Of a DNA stretch of 13,361 nucleotides, positions 1 to 5,662 are shown piece by piece. The translations under genes were made by a program, and so were the position numbers. The notes below the pieces were generated by a model. The model was given only the letters and a program-made list of their open reading frames with translations. It did not search any database and was not told the DNA's origin. The first letter of the stretch is position 1; each line of letters opens with the position of its first letter. Origin of the DNA: JAEUNJ01 sp052035955 (GTDB taxonomy: Bacteria > Pseudomonadota > Gammaproteobacteria > Burkholderiales > Rhodocyclaceae); NCBI GenBank assembly GCA_052035955.1, contig JBPOHD010000051.1:1-13361 (forward strand), written 5' to 3'.

Positions 1-150
1 GGAGTCGTACTGCAGCATGTAGGCCAGGTAGCTGGGCTCGAGCAGGTCGTTGATGGCAACGACCTCGATCTCGGGAAAGTCCTTGGCGATTGCACGGAAT
101 GCCATGCTTCCGATGCGTCCGAAACCGTTGATGCCGACTTTGATATCCAT
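1..150 (-). CDS. gap: Type I glyceraldehyde-3-phosphate dehydrogenase, N-terminal part (runs off left edge)
   Basis: Only the first 50 codons are in the window; the gene continues beyond base 1. The translation begins MDIKVGINGFGRIG, the Rossmann dinucleotide-binding motif GxNGFGRIG of type I GAPDH, followed by a region ending in VVAINDL and then YMLQYDS, all typical of this family. In the CBB cycle the enzyme reduces 1,3-bisphosphoglycerate to glyceraldehyde-3-phosphate in the cytoplasm. The ATG at 148-150 is preceded by GGAGA (158-162 on the opposite strand) at about 7 nt, which supports this start. It lies 21 nt after the tkt stop and is probably cotranscribed with it. Cofactor preference (NADH or NADPH) cannot be judged from this fragment. 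Confidence 0.95.
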   Translation of the reverse strand, partial: MDIKVGINGFGRIGSMAFRAIAKDFPEIEVVAINDLLEPSYLAYMLQYDS

Positions 151-171
151 GAAGTGATCTCCAGAAAGAAA

Positions 172-2187
172 TTACAGAACCGATTTCACGACCTTCACGA
201 CATTCTCCGCCGTGAAGCCGAATTCCTTGAACAGCACGCCGGCCGGAGCCGACTCGCCGAAGCGGTCGAGGCCGACCACGGCGCCTTCCAGCCCGACATA
301 CTTGTACCATCCGCCGGTGACGCCGGCTTCCACGGCGACGCGCGGCAGGCCCTTGGGCAGCACGCTGTCGCGCCAGGCCTTGTCCTGGCGGTCGAAGGCG
401 TTGGTGTTGGGCATCGAGACGACGCGCACCGCGATGCCTTCCTGGGCCAGTTCGGCCTGGGCTTTCAGGGCGAGATCGACTTCCGAGCCGGTGGCGATGA
501 TCACGGCCTGGGCCTTGCCCTCGGCTTCGGCGAGGACGTAGCCGCCCCTGGCGATGGCGGCAAGGGTTGCGGCGTCGCGCTTGACGAAGGGCAGGTTCTG
601 CCGCGACAGGCACAGCGCCGACGGGCCGCTGCGCTTTTCCACGGCCTGCGTCCACGCCACCATCGTCTCGACGGTGTCGCAGGGGCGCCAGACGTCCATG
701 TTGGGGATCATGCGCAGCGTCGCGGTCTGCTCGACCGGCTGGTGCGTCGGGCCGTCCTCGCCGAGGCCGATGGAGTCGTGCGTGAAGACGTAGATCACGC
801 GCTGCTTCATCAGTGCCGACATGCGCAGGGCGTTGCGGGCGTATTCCGAGAACATCAGGAAGGTGCCGCCGAAGGGCAGGATGCCGCCGTGCAGCGCCAT
901 GCCGTTCATGATGTGCGACATGCCGAACTCGCGCACGCCGTAGGAAATGTAGTTGCCGGGCGTGCGGCCGGAGACGTGCTTGCAGCCGCTCCAGTTGGTC
1001 AGGTTCGAGCCGGTCAGGTCGGCCGAGCCGCCGACGAACTCGGGCAGGGCCGGCGCCAGCGCATTGATGGCGATCTGCGAGGCCTTGCGCGTGGCGACGG
1101 TCTCGCCCTTCTCGTTGGCGGCGGCGATCGCCTTCCGGGCGTGCTCGGCCCAGCTGGCGGGCAGTTCGCCGGCCATGCGGCGCCTGTATTCGACGGCCAG
1201 CTCCGGGTACTGCTTGGCATAGCGCTCGAACTTCAGGTCCCAGGCCGACTCCAGCGCGGCGCCCTTCTTGCGCGCATCCCAGGCCTCATACACTTCCTGC
1301 GGAATCTCGAAGGCCGGGAATACCCAGCCCATGTGCGGCCTGGCGGCGGCGATTTCGGCGTCGCCCAGCGGCGCGCCGTGCACGTCGTGGGTGCCGACCT
1401 TGTTGGGCGAGCCCAGGCCGATGCGGGTCTTGCAGCAGATCAGAGAGGGCTTGTCGGTGACCGCCTTGGCGGCTTCGATGGCGGCATGCAGGGCCTCGGG
1501 ATCGTGGCCATTGACGTTCGCCACGACATGCCAGCCGTAGGCCTCGAAACGCTTTGGCGTGTCGTCGGTGAACCAGCCCTCGACGTGGCCGTCGATGGAG
1601 ATGCCGTTGTCGTCGTAGAGCACGACGAGCTTGCCCAGGCCCAGGGTGCCGGCGAGGGAGCAGGCCTCGTGGGAGATGCCCTCCATCAGGCAGCCGTCGC
1701 CCAGGAAGACGTAGGTGTGGTGGTCCACCACGTCGTGGCCGGGCCGGTTGAACTCGGCCGCCAGGATCTTCTCGGCCAGGGCCATGCCCACGGCGTTGGT
1801 GAGGCCCTGGCCCAGGGGGCCGGTAGTGGTCTCGACGCCGGGCGTGTAGCCGTACTCGGGATGTCCCGGCGTCTTCGAGTGGAGCTGGCGGAACTGCTTC
1901 AGGTCATCGATGCCGACGTCGTAGCCGGTCAGGTGCAGCAGGGCGTAGATCAGCATCGAGCCGTGGCCGTTCGAGAGCACGAAGCGGTCCCGGTCGGGCC
2001 ACTTCGGATTCGCCGGGTTGTGCTTCAGGTGGTGGTTCCAGAGGACCTCGGCGATCTCGGCCATGCCCATCGGGGCGCCGGGATGGCCGGAATTCGCCTT
2101 CTGGACCGCGTCCATCGCGAGGGCGCGGATCGCGCTGGTCAGGTTGTTGAACACGGGGGGCTCGAAGTCGCTGAAAGTTGCGGTCAT
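172..2187 (-). CDS. tkt: Transketolase
   Basis: This is a full-length thiamine-diphosphate transketolase of 671 residues, the usual length. It transfers two-carbon units between ketoses and aldoses in the regeneration phase of the CBB cycle. Visible landmarks are SGHPGAPMGMA near residue 33, LSNGHGSMLIYALLH near 71, TGPLGQGL near 122, the ThDP/metal motif GDGCLMEG at 163-170 ending in DDN at 192-194, and EFGMSHIMNGMALHGG in the pyrimidine-binding half. A longer reading from 2238 is possible, but the start at 2187 (MTATFSDF) is preferred. It has AAGGA about 8 nt upstream, and the extra 17 codons would pass through a hairpin and look non-conserved. It follows prk after about 100 nt and precedes gap. 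In CBB operons this gene is often named cbbT. Confidence 0.97.
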   Translation of the reverse strand: MTATFSDFEPPVFNNLTSAIRALAMDAVQKANSGHPGAPMGMAEIAEVLWNHHLKHNPANPKWPDRDRFVLSNGHGSMLIYALLHLTGYDVGIDDLKQFRQLHSKTPGHPEYGYTPGVETTTGPLGQGLTNAVGMALAEKILAAEFNRPGHDVVDHHTYVFLGDGCLMEGISHEACSLAGTLGLGKLVVLYDDNGISIDGHVEGWFTDDTPKRFEAYGWHVVANVNGHDPEALHAAIEAAKAVTDKPSLICCKTRIGLGSPNKVGTHDVHGAPLGDAEIAAARPHMGWVFPAFEIPQEVYEAWDARKKGAALESAWDLKFERYAKQYPELAVEYRRRMAGELPASWAEHARKAIAAANEKGETVATRKASQIAINALAPALPEFVGGSADLTGSNLTNWSGCKHVSGRTPGNYISYGVREFGMSHIMNGMALHGGILPFGGTFLMFSEYARNALRMSALMKQRVIYVFTHDSIGLGEDGPTHQPVEQTATLRMIPNMDVWRPCDTVETMVAWTQAVEKRSGPSALCLSRQNLPFVKRDAATLAAIARGGYVLAEAEGKAQAVIIATGSEVDLALKAQAELAQEGIAVRVVSMPNTNAFDRQDKAWRDSVLPKGLPRVAVEAGVTGGWYKYVGLEGAVVGLDRFGESAPAGVLFKEFGFTAENVVKVVKSVL

Positions 2188-2219
2188 GGGTGGGTCCTTT
2201 GGGTCCAAGGCCCGGAAAA

Positions 2220-2236
2220 GGCCGGCATTATCGGCC
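2220..2236 (-). terminator. Weak terminator-like or attenuator hairpin between prk and tkt
   Basis: Read on the minus strand, GGCCG and CGGCC form a 5-bp stem with a 7-nt loop, followed directly by TTTT. It lies in the 103-nt spacer between the prk stop and the tkt start. It is short for an intrinsic terminator, so partial termination or a processing site is the most that can be proposed. Confidence 0.25.
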
Positions 2237-2290
2237 AATCCGGGTCGAAAAGTGAAATCGGCGGGCGGCGGGTCCGGCGGGCGGCCGGGC

Positions 2291-3172
2291 TCAGATGGAC
2301 AGGGCGCGGCGGCGGTTCTCCATCAGGCGCAGGATCATCGGCGTGAAGATGAGCTGCATCGCCAGTTCCAGCTTGCCGCCCGGGATCACGATGATGTTCG
2401 GCCGCGACATGAAGGCGTCGTGGATCATCGACAGCAGGTAGGGGAAGTCGATGCCCTTCGGGTTGGCGAAGCGGATGACCACGAAGCTCTCGTCGGCCGT
2501 CGGGATGTCCCGCGTCACGAAGGGATTGGACGTGTCCACCGTCGGCACCCGCTGGAAGTTCACATGGGTTTCGGAGAACTGGGGGCAGATGTAGTTCACA
2601 TAGTCCGGCATGCGACGCAGGATGGTGTCCACCACGGCTTCCGTGGAATAGCCGCGGGCCCGCTTGTCCCGGTGCAGCTTCTGGGTCCATTCCAGGTTGA
2701 TGATGGGCACGACCCCGATGCGCAGGTCGGCGTGCTTGGCCACGTTGTGCCGCTCGGTGACCACGGCGCCGTGCAGGCCCTCGTAGAACAGCATGTCGGT
2801 GCCCTCGGGCAGGTCCTGCCAGGGCGTGAAGGTGCCCGGCTCCTGCTTGTAGGGGGCGGCCTCCTCCTCGTTGTGGAGGTAGTAGCGCCGTTTGCCCATG
2901 CCCGTTTCGCCGTAGGTGCGGAACAGGTTCTCCAGTTCGTCGAGCAGGTTGGCGTCGAGGCCGAAATGGGAGAAATGGTTGTTTCCCTTCTGCTGCGCCT
3001 CGGCCATGGCGGCCTTCATCGCCTTGCGGTCGTGGCGGTGGAAGGAGTCTCCCTCCACGACGGCGGCGTTGATGTTCTCCCGGCGGAAGATGTGCTGGAA
3101 GGTCTTGGTCACCGTGGAGGTGCCGGCACCGGAGGAACCGGTGATGGCGATGACGGGGTGCTTGACCGACAT
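2291..3172 (-). CDS. prk: Phosphoribulokinase (class I, octameric bacterial type)
   Basis: The 293-residue product phosphorylates ribulose-5-phosphate with ATP to give ribulose-1,5-bisphosphate, the RubisCO substrate, and is a hallmark enzyme of the CBB cycle. The N-terminus holds the P-loop GSSGAGTS at residues 12-19. EGDSFHR at 40-46 contains the position equivalent to catalytic Asp42 of the Rhodobacter sphaeroides enzyme, and Arg49 also matches that numbering. The length fits proteobacterial class I PRK, and it lacks the paired redox cysteines region expected of the plant and cyanobacterial form. The start at 3172 is supported by AGGAGA, which overlaps the fbpB stop codon. Only 9 nt separate the two genes, so translation is probably coupled. 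Often called cbbP. Confidence 0.97.
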   Translation of the reverse strand: MSVKHPVIAITGSSGAGTSTVTKTFQHIFRRENINAAVVEGDSFHRHDRKAMKAAMAEAQQKGNNHFSHFGLDANLLDELENLFRTYGETGMGKRRYYLHNEEEAAPYKQEPGTFTPWQDLPEGTDMLFYEGLHGAVVTERHNVAKHADLRIGVVPIINLEWTQKLHRDKRARGYSTEAVVDTILRRMPDYVNYICPQFSETHVNFQRVPTVDTSNPFVTRDIPTADESFVVIRFANPKGIDFPYLLSMIHDAFMSRPNIIVIPGGKLELAMQLIFTPMILRLMENRRRALSI

Positions 3173-3181
3173 GGGGTTCTC

Positions 3182-4234
3182 CTAATCGTTGAGGAAGAGG
3201 GATCGGGTGCCGAAGAGCGGCAGGTCGTAGCTGTTGTGGTCCCGGCCCTCGATGTAGTCCTGGTGGTAGCCGTAGATGCGATCCACCTCGCTCTTCGAGC
3301 CGAAGATGAAGGGGGCCCGCTGGTGCAGTTCCGACGGCGTCACGTCGAGGATGCGGTTGCGCCCGGTGATGGCGCCGCCGCCGGCCTGCTCCATGATGTA
3401 GGCGATGGGGTTGGCCTCGTAGAGCAGGCCCAGGCGGCCGCCCTGGCCCTTGGTCTTCTCGTCCACCGGGTAGAGGAAGACGCCGCCGCGGATCAGCACC
3501 CGGTAGGCCTCGGCGATCAGCGAGGCGACCCATCGCATGCCGAAGTCGCGTCCCCGGGGCCCCGTCTTGCCGGCCAGGCACTCCTGGACGTAGCGGCGCA
3601 CCGGCGGCTCCCAGAAGCGCTCGTTGGAGGCATTGATCGCAAAGGTGCTCGCGTCGTCGGGGACGGTGATGTTGCGGTGGGTCAGCACGAATTCGCCCAC
3701 GTTGCTGTCCAGCATGAAGCCGTGGACGCCGTTGCCGGTGGTCAGCACCAGCCGGGTCGAGGCGCCGTAGAGCACGAAGCCGGCGGCGGCCATCTGGTTG
3801 CCCGGCTGCAGGAAGTCCTCCGCCTTCGCCTCCTTGCTGCCGCCGGGGGCCCGCAGCACCGAGAAGATGGTGCCGCTCATGAAGTTGATGTCCAGGTTGC
3901 CGGAGCCGTTCAGGGGATCGAAGACGAGCAGGTATTTCCCGCGCGGATAGCGGGACGGGATCGCCGTGATGCCCGGCTCGGACTCCGAGGCCATCCCGGC
4001 CAGGTGCCCCGTCCAGACGTTGGACTTGACCATCAGTTCGTGGGCCGCCCGCTCCAGGTGCACCTGGGGATCCTCGGACTCGGCGCCCAGGCAGCCGCGG
4101 GAAATCGCATGGCTGATGGACTTGCAGGCGGTGGCCACGTCGTTGAGGAGGGCGGAGAAGTCGCCGGTCGCGCCCTTGATGCGGCGCTGTTCCTCGATGA
4201 TGAACTGGGTCAGGGTGGTGCGGCCTTCATGCAT
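3182..4234 (-). CDS. Class I fructose-1,6-bisphosphatase paralogue with altered active site (second copy, fbpB)
   Basis: The 350-residue protein is clearly a class I FBPase over its whole length (FIIEEQR, FDPL, NASNERFWE, RWVASL, LLYEANP, FIFGSKSEV). Catalytic positions differ from the neighbouring copy. The metal loop DPLDGSSNID reads DPLNGSGNLD at 106-115, so the aspartate equivalent to pig Asp121 is Asn109 and a loop serine is Gly112. The SEE pair is SES (Ser85). The KKLDVxSND segment is replaced by VHLERAAHE (58-66). The RLR before LLYE is RLG (Gly269). The 6-phosphate side (Asn204, Arg234, Tyr255) and Glu273 remain. The C-terminus is extended by about 15 residues. The ORF is intact with SD AGGAGA (4242-4247) and a promoter module upstream. 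It may be a low-activity enzyme, a different phosphatase, or a regulatory partner of the canonical copy; cbbF would be the conventional name. Confidence 0.9.
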   Translation of the reverse strand: MHEGRTTLTQFIIEEQRRIKGATGDFSALLNDVATACKSISHAISRGCLGAESEDPQVHLERAAHELMVKSNVWTGHLAGMASESEPGITAIPSRYPRGKYLLVFDPLNGSGNLDINFMSGTIFSVLRAPGGSKEAKAEDFLQPGNQMAAAGFVLYGASTRLVLTTGNGVHGFMLDSNVGEFVLTHRNITVPDDASTFAINASNERFWEPPVRRYVQECLAGKTGPRGRDFGMRWVASLIAEAYRVLIRGGVFLYPVDEKTKGQGGRLGLLYEANPIAYIMEQAGGGAITGRNRILDVTPSELHQRAPFIFGSKSEVDRIYGYHQDYIEGRDHNSYDLPLFGTRSLFLND

Positions 4235-4283
4235 GTTCTGTTCTCCTGGCGATGACGCAGGCCGAGGGGCCGGCCACCTTCAT

Positions 4284-4303
4284 CCGGGGGAATTTACCCC
4301 CGG
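4284..4303. repeat. Perfect palindrome in the fbpB promoter/leader
   Basis: CCGGGGG (4284-4290) and CCCCCGG (4297-4303) are perfect 7-bp arms around AATTTA. On the minus strand the centre TAAATT coincides with the proposed -10 hexamer of the fbpB promoter. It could be an operator that covers the -10 region, or a stem-loop at the extreme 5' end of the transcript. No U-tract follows, so it is not a terminator. Confidence 0.5.
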
Positions 4304-4342
4304 CTCATCCATAAGGACCATTCACTTTTTCTTATCGGTGCA
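4291..4342 (-). promoter_or_regulatory. Putative CbbR-dependent promoter of fbpB-prk-tkt-gap
   Basis: On the plus strand ATAAG (4311-4315), 15 bases, then CTTAT (4331-4335) reproduce the module found before fbpA. The 25 bases differ from the fbpA copy at only two positions. The third half-site ATAAG, expected 7 bases further, is missing (GCAGG at 4343-4347). A -10-like TAAATT on the minus strand lies at 4291-4296, 19 nt from the proximal half-site. Assignment to CbbR is inference from repetition and from the T-N11-A type of related sites. Confidence 0.6.
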
Positions 4343-4386
4343 GCAGGCAATGCTTTATTTCACCGATTTCTAATCGACGCGGACGC

Positions 4387-5409
4387 TCAGGCCGCGGCCT
4401 TCAGTTCCTGGTGGTAGCGCTCGATCCGCTCCACCTCGTTCTTCGAGCCGAAGATCAGGGGCACGCGCTGGTGCAGCCCGCTCGGCTGGATCTCCAGCAT
4501 GCGCTCCAGGCCGGTGGTGCAGCGGCCGCCGGCCTGCTCGATGATGAAGGCGACGGGATTGGCCTCGTAGAGCAGGCGCAGGCGCCCGGGCTTGCTGGGA
4601 TCCTTCGTGTCCCTCGGGTACATGAACACCCCGCCGCGGGTCAGGATGCGATAGGTCTCGGCGACCAGGGAGGCGATCCAGCGCATGTTGTAGTCCTTGC
4701 CCCGGGGGCCGGTCTTGCCCGCCAGGCACTCGTCTACGTAGCGCTTCACCGGCCACTCCCAGAAACGCTCGTTGGAGGCGTTGATGGCGAATTCCTGGGT
4801 GTCCTCGGCGATCCGCATGTTGGGGTGGGTGAGGATGAACTCGCCCACGTCCCGGTCCAGGGTGAAGCCGTTCACGCCGTGCCCCGTGGTGATCACCAGC
4901 AGCGTGGAAGGCCCGTAGAGGGCGAAGCCGGAGCAGACCTGCTGGGTGCCCGGCTGGAGGAAGTCCTCCAGCGTCGCCTCCTCCCCCGGCCGTGCGCTGC
5001 GCAGGATCGAGAAGATGGTGCCGACGGTGATGTTCACGTCGATGTTGGAGGAACCGTCCAGGGGATCGAAGACCAGCAGGTACTTGCCGCGCGGGAAGCG
5101 GGCCGGGATCGGGTAGATGTCGTCCATCTCCTCCGAGGCCATGGCGGCCAGGTGCCCGGCCCATTCGTTGGAGCGGGTCATCACGTCGTTGGAGATCACG
5201 TCCAGCTTCTTCTGCACCTCGCCCTGGACGTTCTCCGCCCCGGCGCTGCCCAGGACGCCCACCAGGGCGCCCTTGGAGACCGAGGCGGCGATGGCCTTGC
5301 AGGCCGTCGCGATGTCGTTCAGCAGGCCGGTGAAATCGCCGCTGGCGCCCGTCACGTGGCGCTGCTCCTCGATGATGAACTGGGTCAGGGTGGTGCGGCC
5401 TTCGATCAT
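4387..5409 (-). CDS. fbp: Class I fructose-1,6-bisphosphatase, canonical copy (fbpA)
   Basis: The 340-residue cytoplasmic enzyme hydrolyses fructose-1,6-bisphosphate to fructose-6-phosphate for CBB regeneration and gluconeogenesis. All expected class I motifs are present: KKLDVISND at 67-75, SEE at 92-94, the metal-binding loop DPLDGSSNID at 115-124, NASNERFWE, RWIASL, FMYP, RLRLLYEANP and the C-terminal FGSKNEVER. The start at 5409 (MIEGRTTL) has SD GGAGGAG upstream and aligns exactly with the start of the second copy. A longer in-frame reading to 5586 would run through the promoter and leader and is rejected. The first 16 or so codons are nearly identical in DNA to those of the downstream copy, pointing to tandem duplication. 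A 253-nt spacer with its own promoter module separates it from cbbO. The usual CBB operon name is cbbF. Confidence 0.95.
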   Translation of the reverse strand: MIEGRTTLTQFIIEEQRHVTGASGDFTGLLNDIATACKAIAASVSKGALVGVLGSAGAENVQGEVQKKLDVISNDVMTRSNEWAGHLAAMASEEMDDIYPIPARFPRGKYLLVFDPLDGSSNIDVNITVGTIFSILRSARPGEEATLEDFLQPGTQQVCSGFALYGPSTLLVITTGHGVNGFTLDRDVGEFILTHPNMRIAEDTQEFAINASNERFWEWPVKRYVDECLAGKTGPRGKDYNMRWIASLVAETYRILTRGGVFMYPRDTKDPSKPGRLRLLYEANPVAFIIEQAGGRCTTGLERMLEIQPSGLHQRVPLIFGSKNEVERIERYHQELKAAA

Positions 5410-5457
5410 GTCCTGCTCTCCTCCGTTGGGTCTTCGGCGTTTCCTCCGGGCTCCCCT

Positions 5458-5488
5458 TGAAAGAACCCCCGCCCTGGCGGGCGGGGGT
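5458..5488 (-). terminator. Terminator-like hairpin in the fbpA leader
   Basis: A perfect 10-bp inverted repeat, ACCCCCGCCC (5465-5474) and GGGCGGGGGT (5479-5488), has a TGGC loop. On the minus strand it is followed by TTCTTTC (5464-5458), as in an intrinsic terminator. It lies 55 nt before the fbpA start and downstream of the proposed fbpA promoter. It may terminate cbbQO read-through, attenuate fbpA transcription, or both. A smaller hairpin, TCCGGC with GCCGGA (5492-5512), lies just before it in the transcript. Confidence 0.6.
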
Positions 5489-5556
5489 GAATCCGGCGAT
5501 GCGGCTGCCGGAGGGAGTGGAGAAGTGCGGACGCGTTTCCGCGATCCGACAAGGGG

Positions 5557-5612
5557 AATGTAATGGCCCCGAACCATAAGCGCCATTCACTTTTTCTTAT
5601 TGTCTTCATAAG
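5557..5612 (-). promoter_or_regulatory. Putative CbbR-dependent promoter of fbpA
   Basis: Plus-strand half-sites ATAAG (5576-5580), CTTAT (5596-5600) and ATAAG (5608-5612) are spaced by 15 and 7 bases. The distal pair CTTAT-N7-ATAAG is a dyad that fits the LysR-family T-N11-A rule. A -10-like TACATT (minus strand, 5557-5562) follows the proximal half-site at 18 nt. No good -35 is visible, as expected for an activator-dependent promoter. Spacing and sequence match the cbbY promoter. Confidence 0.65.
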
Positions 5613-5662
5613 CCCCTGATCGAGTCCGCAATCAAGGCCGCAACGGGGCCCCGCGGGCTCCC

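Noticed and set aside
3182..4234. Calling the second FBPase a pseudogene
   Set aside because: The frame is full length, has a good ribosome binding site and promoter, and is conserved outside the altered active-site positions.
154..4255. Very long plus-strand open frames opposite tkt, prk and fbpB (154-2346, 2018-4255)
   Set aside because: They are antisense shadows of GC-rich conserved genes; their translations are low-complexity and match no family.
5410..5586. N-terminal extension of fbpA to 5586
   Set aside because: It would cover the leader hairpins and reach into the promoter; the residues are unlike FBPase, and the start at 5409 has a strong SD and matches the paralogue.
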